From assembly GCA_036735565.1 (NCBI GenBank), contig DAINOC010000004.1:1-64000 (forward strand): 64,000 bases of DNA, written 5' to 3'. How positions within the stretch are numbered: the stretch's first letter is position 1; the number at the start of each line of letters is the position of its first letter. Positions 8,744 through 16,603 of this stretch are shown here, piece by piece. The notes under the pieces were generated by a model. It made no database searches and was not told the DNA's origin. It saw only the letters and a list, made by a program, of their open reading frames with translations. The position numbers and the translations under genes were made by a program. The DNA is from Coraliomargarita_B sp036735565. Lineage in GTDB: Bacteria; Verrucomicrobiota; Verrucomicrobiia; Opitutales; Coraliomargaritaceae.

Positions 8744-9457
8744 TTAGAATCGGATGGGTTGTTCGACGCGGGCTTTGACGCGGCGTCCGTCCTTGGTGGG
8801 GGAAGAGAACTTCCAGAAATTAATGACCTTGCGGACCGCCTCCTCCAGCTCGCGGTGGGTGGTGTCCTTGAAGTCGAGGACCCGGGCGACGTTGCCGTTC
8901 TCGTCGACGATAAAGGTTACCCGCGTGAAGCCCTCTATCCGGTCTCTGCGCATATTATAAGGCTTCTCCGGGGCCTGGAAATTGAGCACGCGGAGCCGCT
9001 CATCCAGCTCTTTCACGTCGAAGAATTCCTTCATTTCGGCCATAGCATCCGGCCGGGTATCGAAACCGCCGAAGCCGAAGGCGCCGGCCATGGCATCGCC
9101 GATGCCGGGATCGAGGGCGAGGTCGAGCTGCGAGAGCGAGAGTTGTGGCGGCGGCGGGGGTGGCGGGGGTGGCGGCGGTGTGTCATCCGGCTCCGGCTCC
9201 TCCTCGGCTGGGGGCTCCGGTGGCGGTGGTGGCGGTGGCGGAGCGATGTCGACCGAAACGGTCAGCGCGTCTTTGCGGCCGATTGATTCCAAAAGCTGGG
9301 TAAACGGGATCAGCATGAAGATTCCCAGCGTAAACAGGACCGAAACCGCCCCGACGGTGCCCAGGGAACTACCGATGGACGGGAGCTTGAAATCGATCAC
9401 GCCGGTGAACTTCTCGTCTGTATCTTGTTTTTCCACGTGTGGTGCGTCTACTGACAA
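8744..9457 (-). CDS. tonB: TonB-family energy transducer
   Basis: The protein has about 237 aa. It has one N-terminal membrane helix (TVGAVSVLFTLGIFMLIPF), a proline/glutamate-rich periplasmic spacer with two runs of 8 and 11 prolines, and a C-terminal TonB domain (FTRVTFIVDENGNVARVLDF, with KVINFWKFSSPT near the end). The start is uncertain. ATG 9529 would overlap exbD by 53 bp; I prefer TTG 9457, 20 bp after the exbD stop, and GTG 9436 is also possible. TonB transmits proton-motive force to outer-membrane receptors. No TonB-dependent receptor is encoded in the window. Confidence 0.85.
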   Translation of the reverse strand: MSVDAPHVEKQDTDEKFTGVIDFKLPSIGSSLGTVGAVSVLFTLGIFMLIPFTQLLESIGRKDALTVSVDIAPPPPPPPPEPPAEEEPEPDDTPPPPPPPPPPPQLSLSQLDLALDPGIGDAMAGAFGFGGFDTRPDAMAEMKEFFDVKELDERLRVLNFQAPEKPYNMRRDRIEGFTRVTFIVDENGNVARVLDFKDTTHRELEEAVRKVINFWKFSSPTKDGRRVKARVEQPIRF

Positions 9458-9476
9458 AAAAATGAGGTGGCTGTGC

Positions 9477-9881
9477 TTAGTTGTCCGTCGAGATATTGAC
9501 GGAGGGGGCGCCACCGATCTTGGCCTCATCGATGACCCGCACCAGCAGGCTGGTCGGCACGCTCTTATCGGCCTGGATGATCACTGGCATCTCATCGCTG
9601 AGGTTGAGCCGTTTCACGATGGCGCGGACACCGGCCGGGCCGATCTCCCGCCCACCATAGACGACTTTCCCGGAATCGGTAATGGCAATCAGGATACTGT
9701 TGCGCTCAAGATCCACGGCAGATGAGGCCTGTGGCTTGGTAACATCGACACCCGTCTCCTCGACGAACACGGTGGTCACGATGAAGAAAATAAGAAGGAT
9801 GAAAACCACGTCGATGAGCGGCGAGATGTTGATCTCATCGTTGCCTTCGTTGTCGTTGCGTTTGCGTTTGCCGAGTGCCAT
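9477..9881 (-). CDS. exbD: ExbD/TolR-family proton-channel subunit
   Basis: The protein has 134 aa. The short basic cytoplasmic start is followed by INISPLIDVVFILLIFFIVTT, the ExbD transmembrane segment with its essential Asp in PLIDVVF. The C-terminal periplasmic domain (VIIQADKSVPTSLLVRVID) matches ExbD/TolR. It lies between the ExbB-like channel gene and tonB and forms the inner-membrane motor with them. Confidence 0.95.
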   Translation of the reverse strand: MALGKRKRNDNEGNDEINISPLIDVVFILLIFFIVTTVFVEETGVDVTKPQASSAVDLERNSILIAITDSGKVVYGGREIGPAGVRAIVKRLNLSDEMPVIIQADKSVPTSLLVRVIDEAKIGGAPSVNISTDN

Positions 9882-9900
9882 AGGACGTAGGGTTTAAAGT

Positions 9901-10509
9901 TTACTCAGTGAGTCCGCGGCGGTCGAGGACCTGGAGCGTGCGTGCTTCGAGTTGGGTGAGGAAGTGTTCGAGTTTGCGCCGCTGTGAGCGTGCGAGGTTC
10001 AGGAGAAACATGGCCGGCAGCGCAAGAACGAGGCCCGTCTGTGTGGTGATGAGCGCCTCCGAGATGCCGCTGGCGACGAGATCGAGTGAGTTGCCGCCAT
10101 AACTCACGGACAGGCCGAGGAAAGTCGCCAGCATCCCGGTGACAGTGCCCAGGAGTCCGAGCAGCGGAGCGGCAGCGGTGATCGTGGTGCCAAAGCGAAT
10201 CTGGCGGTTGAGTGGCTGCACGATGCGACGGTGGAGAAGATCGAAGCGGAAGTGGAGATCCTGCCGTGATACGAGATCCTTCTGGGTGAACTTGATGACC
10301 TCGCCGATCAGGCCGTGGGCGTCGGAAGGTTTTTCCACAAGGTGGCCCCAGCGGTCTTCGTCCACCCGCAGGGCTTTCAAGCGGGAGAGGTAGAATAGTG
10401 CCTGCACGATTGACCCGTAGATAACGAATGCGAGCACCGCGAGCGCGACCATAAGCGGCCCACCGGCTAGCCAGGTCCCGAAGACATTTTCATTGAGCGC
10501 TTCCCACAT
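9901..10509 (-). CDS. exbB: MotA/TolQ/ExbB proton channel (second copy, ExbB2-like)
   Basis: The compact 202-aa ExbB has three hydrophobic segments: MVALAVLAFVIYGSIVQALF, ITAAAPLLGLLGTVTGMLAT and LITTQTGLVLALPAMFLLNL. The conserved TxxxPLLGLLGTVxGM region marks PF01618. Here it is the stand-alone channel subunit next to ExbD, while the larger upstream paralogue carries an extra N-terminal domain. This arrangement matches TtpC + ExbB2 + ExbD2 + TonB2 systems. Confidence 0.93.
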   Translation of the reverse strand: MWEALNENVFGTWLAGGPLMVALAVLAFVIYGSIVQALFYLSRLKALRVDEDRWGHLVEKPSDAHGLIGEVIKFTQKDLVSRQDLHFRFDLLHRRIVQPLNRQIRFGTTITAAAPLLGLLGTVTGMLATFLGLSVSYGGNSLDLVASGISEALITTQTGLVLALPAMFLLNLARSQRRKLEHFLTQLEARTLQVLDRRGLTE

Positions 10510-10527
10510 AGGATACCGTTTGCAGTG

Positions 10528-11931
10528 TTACTTTTTTTCGGCGCGGAGAATCCCGTTGAGCAGGGTCATGGCGTCGCCCTCGAACTCGTTCTCGATCGCC
10601 TTGGCCTTGCGGTGAAGGAAGGCGTGCAGGATGAGCGAGGGGATAGCGACGATCAGGCCGAACTCAGTGGTAATGAGGGCTTCGGAGATACCGCCACCGA
10701 GGGCCTTCGGATCGCCCGAGCCGAAGATCGTGAGCAGTTTGAAGGTGGTGATGATACCCGTAACCGTCCCCAGCAGACCGAGCAGCGGTGCGGTCGCGGC
10801 GGTGATCCAGACGATGGAAATGAGACGCTCCACTTTCGGCTGCATCTTCATGAGCACTTCCTCCATGGATTGCTCGATGAGATCGCGGCCGTGGCCGATG
10901 TTCTGGATGGCCTTGACCACCAGTTCCTGTCCATCACCGGAGAGGGTGCGGGCTACCTTGAGGGCAGCATCATGGTTGCCATCCTGAATGTTGGTGAGAA
11001 TGGTAACAAAGGTGTCTTTGGGGATGCGCTTGATGCCGCTGAGTTCAAACAGCTTGAAAACGCCGATAATTAGCGAGATAGCGGCGATGCTCAGGATGGG
11101 GTAGATCCAGAAGCCGCCCTTTTGGATGTGTTCGATCAGGTTGTCTTTGGTGGTTTCGAGGGCGAGGGCTTTGCCCAAGGTGGGGTCGAGGGGGAGCGTT
11201 CCGCCGCCCGCAAGGATCGCCTCCGGCATGCCCGAGAAGCTGCGGCCCAGTTCGATCAGTGTTGGCTCGCCGGAGGCTCCCTGCAGCGTCAATCCGGCGG
11301 TTTTGCCATCCTTGGAGGCGAAGTAGGTGACCGGGCCAAAGAGGAGGAAACTGCCTTCGCTGAATTCGCCGTTGGGCAGCACGGCCTTACCCGCAAAGGC
11401 ATGGCCGCCAATCAGGGTATTGAGGCGCTCGAGGCCGAGATCGACGCCTTCGAGCAGGGACTGCACGGCCAGCGCGGCAGCGGCCTCGTCGCCCTCGGTC
11501 ACCGCCGAGTTGCGGTTGAGGATGGAGAGAAAGGCGTCTTCATAAACCTGGCGCTCGGCGGCATCGGAGCTGGTGGCCTGATTATTGATAAACTCGACGA
11601 GGAGATTTTTTGCGTAGTCGATCTCATCGCGACGGGCATCGATCTCCTTCTCAAGGGCGCTTAGGTTGAGGTCGCGTGAGTCCCGGAGGCGCTCGAGGCG
11701 CCTGAGTTCGTCGCGCAGTCCGGCCACTTCGATTTCCAGGCTGTTGAGGGTTTGCGCGAGCGGAATCTTCTCTCCTGCGATGGCTTCCTGCCTGGAAGCC
11801 AACTCGGCAAGGGCGCTTTCAAGTTTGCGGGTCGCCTCGCTTTGGACCTGATTGAAGCTTTGTGCCTGACAAAGTTGGGCTATGGTCAGGCTGGAAGCCA
11901 GGATGAGGGCGCGATGAATGCTTTTTTTCAT
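10528..11931 (-). CDS. TtpC-like MotA/TolQ/ExbB protein with periplasmic coiled coil
   Basis: The protein has 467 aa from ATG 11931, which begins a Sec signal (MKKSIHRALILASSLTIAQLC). Residues about 25-130 are a coiled coil (ESALAELASRQEAIAGEKIP and LRRLERLRDSRDLNLSALEK). A middle periplasmic domain and a C-terminal ExbB domain with three membrane segments follow (PLLGLLGTVTGIITTF; LITTEFGLIVAIPSLILHAF). This N-terminally extended ExbB is the TtpC type of TonB2 systems. It starts 21 bp after the DUF3450 gene. Confidence 0.9.
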   Translation of the reverse strand: MKKSIHRALILASSLTIAQLCQAQSFNQVQSEATRKLESALAELASRQEAIAGEKIPLAQTLNSLEIEVAGLRDELRRLERLRDSRDLNLSALEKEIDARRDEIDYAKNLLVEFINNQATSSDAAERQVYEDAFLSILNRNSAVTEGDEAAAALAVQSLLEGVDLGLERLNTLIGGHAFAGKAVLPNGEFSEGSFLLFGPVTYFASKDGKTAGLTLQGASGEPTLIELGRSFSGMPEAILAGGGTLPLDPTLGKALALETTKDNLIEHIQKGGFWIYPILSIAAISLIIGVFKLFELSGIKRIPKDTFVTILTNIQDGNHDAALKVARTLSGDGQELVVKAIQNIGHGRDLIEQSMEEVLMKMQPKVERLISIVWITAATAPLLGLLGTVTGIITTFKLLTIFGSGDPKALGGGISEALITTEFGLIVAIPSLILHAFLHRKAKAIENEFEGDAMTLLNGILRAEKK

Positions 11932-11951
11932 AATAGGAAATGCGGGAGGGA

Positions 11952-12758
11952 TTAGTTGGCTTTTACCGGGAGCTGCACGAAGGTGGCTTCCCTCGATCCT
12001 TCGTAGGTGCGGATCAGATTCGTGATGTCGCGCGAGAGGGCGGCGTCTTCGGTCCATACCCAGCCGCTGTCACCCGCCTGGCCCAGTCCGGTATAGTCAC
12101 CGGCGGCGCTGGCAAAGTAGGCTCCGGCCAGACCGAAGTAGAGCGTCTTTACTTCAACGCTGCGTTCGCCGACGTTGCGGATCTCCGTTGTGATAGTGAT
12201 CGCGGTATTGAATTTGTCCACCCGGTTGAGGATGCCGACGACGGTGAGGAGGCGCTGGGACAGCGGGAGCCGGGTTTCTTTATCCGGCTCGGGGAGCCGG
12301 GCCAGCAATGGGGAGAGTTCGGCGACGAGAGGGTCGGGCAGCTTCTCAACGAGGCTGCGGATGTTGGCCTCCAGTTTGGGCAGGAAGGCATTGAGTGTAT
12401 CCGTCGTGGCCATCAACCGCTCGCGGCTCTCGTTCAGCTCGGCGCGGCGGGCATCGGTCGCATCGCTGCGGTCGCTCAGCTTCTCGATGTTGGACTCAAG
12501 TTTGATTTTCTCGTTTTCGAGTAGTGCAATGAGGTCCGTGACAATTGCTTTTTCAGCCAGCCATCCCGCTTCAGTTGCGGCGATCACTTTGCGGGTGTCC
12601 ACCCATGCGATCAACTCATCCTGCGTATCGCGGATACTTTGTGCCTCGGTTGCAGGGATGAGTGCGACGGGACTGTGCGGAATGATGAAGGCGGCTCCAA
12701 TTGCGGCCCAGAGCGCTGTGGCGGTTGTCGGGAGAAAAGGTTTTTTTGATCGGAACAT
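11952..12758 (-). CDS. DUF3450 family exported coiled-coil protein
   Basis: The protein has 268 aa with an N-terminal hydrophobic segment (ATALWAAIGAAFIIPHSPVA) serving as signal or anchor. A long coiled coil (NEKIKLESNIEKLSDRSDAT and onward) and a C-terminal globular part follow (VEVKTLYFGLAGAYFAS, GDSGWVWTEDAALSRDI). It is DUF3450 (PF11932), found at the head of TonB2-like operons, and appears to be the first gene of the minus-strand operon here. Its biochemical role is not established. The 65-bp gap to the divergent guanine deaminase must hold both promoters. Confidence 0.85.
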   Translation of the reverse strand: MFRSKKPFLPTTATALWAAIGAAFIIPHSPVALIPATEAQSIRDTQDELIAWVDTRKVIAATEAGWLAEKAIVTDLIALLENEKIKLESNIEKLSDRSDATDARRAELNESRERLMATTDTLNAFLPKLEANIRSLVEKLPDPLVAELSPLLARLPEPDKETRLPLSQRLLTVVGILNRVDKFNTAITITTEIRNVGERSVEVKTLYFGLAGAYFASAAGDYTGLGQAGDSGWVWTEDAALSRDITNLIRTYEGSREATFVQLPVKAN

Positions 12759-12823
12759 GGCATGGCATAAGCTCTTTTTGTGCCAGATATGTTGATTTTT
12801 ATTTTTTCGCTTTTCCGGTTTTG

Positions 12824-14155
12824 ATGATGCAAGTCAGTCCAACACTGGGTGCTCTCCGTGGGGCGCTCATCCGCTCCTTCAGCGACCAATCAGCAGTTTT
12901 TCTGCCTGATGGACTGGTTCTGTTTACGATCGCGGGTCCTCAGCGCGGTCGCATTGTTGCGATCGGGGATGCTGCGTCGGTGGCGGCAGCGCAGGGGTTG
13001 TCGCTTGCATCGATCCCCAAATCGGAGGGTCTTTGGCTACCGGCTTTTTTTGATACGCACTTTCACTGGGTGCAGGACGCTGTGCGGGAGATGGCCAAGT
13101 ATTCCCTGATTGAGTGGTTGCATACGATCACGTTTCCGGAGGAGGCGAAATTTGCGGATGCGGCCTTTGCGGAGGAGCAGGCCGAGCGGTTTTGGTCGCA
13201 CATTCTGAGTCTCGGCACAGTGGGTGGGCTTTGCTATAGTTCGGTCCACGAGGTCGCACTGGATGCGGCCATGCGCCACGCACCCGAGGACTTTTACATC
13301 GGCAATGTTCTGATGACCATGGAGTGTCCGGACTATCTGAAGCAGACGGAGAGCGAAGCGATCGAACTGGTGAAGCAAATGGCGGCCCGGTATGGCAAGC
13401 GCACTGTGTGCAGCCCGCGGTTTGCCCCGACGACGGCTCCGGCGGTGATGCGTGCGGCCGCCGAGGTCGCCGTAAGTTATGGCACTTTTCAGCAGACGCA
13501 CCTCGGCGAGACTGAGGCGGAGATCGAGTGGGTGCTCGGTCTCTACAGGAATCTGACGGGCTTCGCGGATGTCGCCAGCTACACCGCTATTTACGAACGC
13601 GTTGGGATGTTGGGGCCGACCACCGTATTCGGGCATTGTCTGTATTTGGATGACCATGAGTGGGCGCTGCTGGCCGCCTCGGGCAGTCGGATCGCGAGTT
13701 GCCCCACGTCGAATGCTCCGGTTGGGGAGATGGGCCTGGGGTCGGGCTTGTTTGATTACCCGGAGGCGGAGGCCCGCGGTATTCTATGGTCGCTGGCCTC
13801 CGATATCGGCGGTGGGCCTTATCTGTCCATGTTTGATGTGATGCAGTCCTTTGTGAGGCAACACCGGGCGGCGGGTCGCGGGGATGCGACTTACACGAAG
13901 GCGCTGCACCGAGCGACGCGGAAGGGGGCGGAGTTGATGAATCTGGATAACCGTGGGGCCTTGAGTGAGGGCTTTTCTTTTGATGCGATTCGGGTGCCGA
14001 TGCCCGACGGTGCGTTTTCCGAAGGCGCGGCGGAGCCGCTTCTCGCCGCGCTCATGGGGCAGCTGGAAAGCCGCCGTGCCAGCGAGTCACTGGTGTTGGA
14101 AACCTGGATCAATGGAGAATCGCGGTTTGTGAGGGAGAGCGGGTCATGCGTTTGA
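12824..14155 (+). CDS. guaD: Guanine deaminase
   Basis: The protein has 443 aa from ATG 12824 (a second ATG follows immediately). It is an amidohydrolase-superfamily enzyme converting guanine to xanthine and ammonia. Metal-site motifs appear in order: FFDTHFHW (His about 79 and 81), FQQTHLGETEAEIEWV, VFGHCLYLDDHEW, ASCPTSNAPVGEMGLGSG and LASDIGGG. The SCPTSN and SDIGGG stretches distinguish guanine deaminases from other cytosine/guanine amidohydrolases. It is the first gene of the xanthine/urate operon and overlaps xdhC by 10 bp. Confidence 0.9.
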   Translation: MMQVSPTLGALRGALIRSFSDQSAVFLPDGLVLFTIAGPQRGRIVAIGDAASVAAAQGLSLASIPKSEGLWLPAFFDTHFHWVQDAVREMAKYSLIEWLHTITFPEEAKFADAAFAEEQAERFWSHILSLGTVGGLCYSSVHEVALDAAMRHAPEDFYIGNVLMTMECPDYLKQTESEAIELVKQMAARYGKRTVCSPRFAPTTAPAVMRAAAEVAVSYGTFQQTHLGETEAEIEWVLGLYRNLTGFADVASYTAIYERVGMLGPTTVFGHCLYLDDHEWALLAASGSRIASCPTSNAPVGEMGLGSGLFDYPEAEARGILWSLASDIGGGPYLSMFDVMQSFVRQHRAAGRGDATYTKALHRATRKGAELMNLDNRGALSEGFSFDAIRVPMPDGAFSEGAAEPLLAALMGQLESRRASESLVLETWINGESRFVRESGSCV

Positions 14156-15138
14156 ATGTGTTTTGGCGGCTTGCTGCAGAGGCGTTGTCGGCGGGAGAAG
14201 CCGTCTTTTGCTCCATGGTGGTAGGGAAGCGCAAGGGCTCGCCCGGGACGATCGCGGCGCGGTTGCTGCTGACGCAGTCCGGTCGCCAATACGGCACCAT
14301 CGGAGGCGGCATCATGGAAAAAAGGGAAATCGATGCGGGCACGGAGTGGTTGCGCACGGGTGAATTGGCAAGCCCGCAGCTGTGCCATCTGGCGCATCGG
14401 GCCACGGAACTCGACCGGGCATCGGGCCTTGTCTGCGGGGGCGATCAAACCAACCTGCGCTTTCTTTTACGCCCGGAGACGGATGCATCGCTGGTGGCGG
14501 AGATCGCGGCGGCGGCTGCGGATGAGGCGGACGCGGTGGTGCGGATCGATCCCCGTGGGCTTTGGCTGGAGGAGGTTGTCGGCAAATGGACTGGTAACCC
14601 GGTTTGGTTACAGGTGGCCGAAAGGTCCGAGGGCGGGGACTGGACGGCAAGCTTCCATTTGCGGAATCCGCGCCGGATCGCAATATTCGGTGGTGGGCAC
14701 TGCGGTGCGGCTCTGGCGGGGCTGATGCACGGCCTGGGCTATGCGGTGTCAGTGGTGGAGCCGCGCACGGCGGTTATTGAAGCTGCCGGGCTGCCGGAGG
14801 ATGTCGTCCATGTGGGCTCGGCGTTTGAGTCTGGTGCGGCTGCCGTGCGCTTTGCGGAAATGACGCATGCGGTGGTCATGACCTACTCGATGCTCACGGA
14901 CGTGGATGCTTTGGAGGGATGCCTGAAGCGCGGTTTTCGATCGATCGGGGTGATGGGCAGCCGCCCTAAGATCGCAAAAATCCGCAGTTTATTGGGGGAA
15001 AAAGGCTTCTCCGGTTTGCATGTCGATGCGATTCGCGCACCGATCGGATTGGTCTTTGACAGCGATACGCCGGAGGAAATCGCCGTGAGTGTCGCGGCGC
15101 AGCTATTGATGGAAAGAGGGGAAAACAATTATGGTTAA
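14146..15138 (+). CDS. xdhC: Xanthine dehydrogenase accessory protein XdhC
   Basis: The protein has 330 aa. The N-terminal XdhC/CoxI domain shows VVGKRKGSPGTIAARLLL and GTIGGGIME. The C-terminal Rossmann-like domain has IAIFGGGHCGAALAGL and SIGVMGSRPKIAKIRSLL. XdhC binds and sulfurates molybdenum cofactor and inserts it into XdhB. The start overlaps the guaD end by 10 bp and the stop overlaps xdhA by 8 bp, implying translational coupling. Confidence 0.93.
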   Translation: MRLNVFWRLAAEALSAGEAVFCSMVVGKRKGSPGTIAARLLLTQSGRQYGTIGGGIMEKREIDAGTEWLRTGELASPQLCHLAHRATELDRASGLVCGGDQTNLRFLLRPETDASLVAEIAAAAADEADAVVRIDPRGLWLEEVVGKWTGNPVWLQVAERSEGGDWTASFHLRNPRRIAIFGGGHCGAALAGLMHGLGYAVSVVEPRTAVIEAAGLPEDVVHVGSAFESGAAAVRFAEMTHAVVMTYSMLTDVDALEGCLKRGFRSIGVMGSRPKIAKIRSLLGEKGFSGLHVDAIRAPIGLVFDSDTPEEIAVSVAAQLLMERGENNYG

Positions 15139-16603
15139 GATCAATCACTCGATTCGGTTCATTCTCAATGATGAGGAAATGGCGGCGGATGTCGCGCCGG
15201 GCACACTGGCCCTCGATTTTCTACGGGAGCATCTTCAGTTGACCGGTACGAAGTCGGGCTGCAAGGAGGGCGACTGTGGCGCCTGCACGGTGATCCTCGG
15301 CCAGCTGGATGGGAGTGGCGGCGTGCACTACCGCCCGATGACTTCTTGTTTGCTGCCGGTGGGTGAGTTGCACGGCAAACATCTCGTGACGATTGAGGGG
15401 TTGAACATGGAGACGCTCTCGCCGGTTCAGCAGGCTATGGTGGACTGTGGCGGGAGTCAGTGCGGGTATTGCACACCGGGTTTCATCGTGGCGATGACAG
15501 CCGGACTCATGGAGCCGAAGTTGCCGCTGGATGAGAAGGGTCTGCTCCACGCGATTTCCGGCAACCTCTGCCGTTGCACAGGATACCGCTCGATCAAGCA
15601 GGCGGGCCTGCAGGCCATTGAGGGATTGGCATCGAAGCTGGCGCAGGGCGCGCGGGTTCGAGCGCTGGTCGCAGCGGGTGCGTTGCCGAACTATTTTGGC
15701 GGCATCGCGGAGCGCCTGGAGGCCCTGCAGTCGGTAGACATGCCTGCGGGCGCAAACGGGGCGACTGCCGCAGGCGAGGGGTGCCCGCGGTTCGTGATCT
15801 CCGGCGGCACCGATCTCTATGTTCAGCGGGGGGATGAGTTGCCTGGCGCCGAGGTGGTATTGTTGAACAACCGGGCACCGGTTGAGGCCGCAGAGCTGAG
15901 GGACGGCTTGGTCATTTTCGATGCCCGCATGACCTTTGAAGCTTTTGCCGAGGACCCCCTGATCCTGCGGCATCTCCCGGAGATGCCCGCCTACAACGAC
16001 TTGATTGCCAGCTGGCCGATGCGCACGCGCTCGACGATCGGAGGCAACATCTGCAACGGCTCACCGATTGCCGATATGACCTGTCTGATGCTGGCACTTG
16101 AGGCCGAGTTGACGCTCAGTGGTGGCGACGGCCGTCGCCGCACGATTCCGTTGCGCGATTTTTATCTGGGCTACAAGCAGCTCAACAAAAAGCCCGACGA
16201 AATTGTTGAGACGATAGCTTTTCCGACATACGGGCCCGATACGCGGGTCAACTGGGAGAAAGTTTCCAAGCGGGCCTGGCTCGACATCGCAACGGTCAAC
16301 TCTGCCTGCAAGATTAGGGTCGTTGAAGGGCGGATCGTGGACGCGCACCTTGCGCTCGGCGGTGTGGCGGCGATCCCCCTTTATCTGCGGAAGGCCAGCC
16401 GTCAGCTGGAAGAAAAGCCCCTTAATGTTGCCTCCTTTCACGAGTGCGTTGAGACGGCGATGACCGAGTTCACCCCGATTGGGGATGTGCGCGGCAGCGC
16501 TGGCTACAAGCGGCTTCTCGCCCGTCAGCTGTTACTGGCTCATTTTGAAAAGTTGTTTCCAGAATCCATCCAACCGGAGGCTTTATATGCGCCACTTCGA
16601 TAG
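15131..16603 (+). CDS. xdhA: Xanthine dehydrogenase small subunit ([2Fe-2S] and FAD domains)
   Basis: The protein has 490 aa. The plant-type ferredoxin cluster is SGCKEGDCGACTV (Cys44, 49, 52) plus Cys73. The second cluster is QCGYCTPGF (Cys111, 114) and LCRCTGYR (Cys147, 149). A CO-dehydrogenase-type FAD domain follows, with FVISGGTDLYVQ, RTRSTIGGNICNGSPIADM and VSKRAWLDIATVN. It relays electrons from the molybdenum site in XdhB to NAD+ or another acceptor. It overlaps both neighbours. Confidence 0.95.
   Translation: MVKINHSIRFILNDEEMAADVAPGTLALDFLREHLQLTGTKSGCKEGDCGACTVILGQLDGSGGVHYRPMTSCLLPVGELHGKHLVTIEGLNMETLSPVQQAMVDCGGSQCGYCTPGFIVAMTAGLMEPKLPLDEKGLLHAISGNLCRCTGYRSIKQAGLQAIEGLASKLAQGARVRALVAAGALPNYFGGIAERLEALQSVDMPAGANGATAAGEGCPRFVISGGTDLYVQRGDELPGAEVVLLNNRAPVEAAELRDGLVIFDARMTFEAFAEDPLILRHLPEMPAYNDLIASWPMRTRSTIGGNICNGSPIADMTCLMLALEAELTLSGGDGRRRTIPLRDFYLGYKQLNKKPDEIVETIAFPTYGPDTRVNWEKVSKRAWLDIATVNSACKIRVVEGRIVDAHLALGGVAAIPLYLRKASRQLEEKPLNVASFHECVETAMTEFTPIGDVRGSAGYKRLLARQLLLAHFEKLFPESIQPEALYAPLR
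16576..16580 (+). promoter_or_regulatory. Shine-Dalgarno for xdhB
   Basis: GGAGG lies 6 nt upstream of ATG 16587. It decides this start over the 36-codon-longer in-frame option, which would lie deep inside xdhA. Strong SD sequences are otherwise not obvious at many starts here. Confidence 0.7.

Noticed and set aside
12759..12823. Purine riboswitch ahead of the guanine deaminase operon
   Set aside because: The 65-bp gap is too short for an aptamer plus expression platform, and no conserved core was seen.
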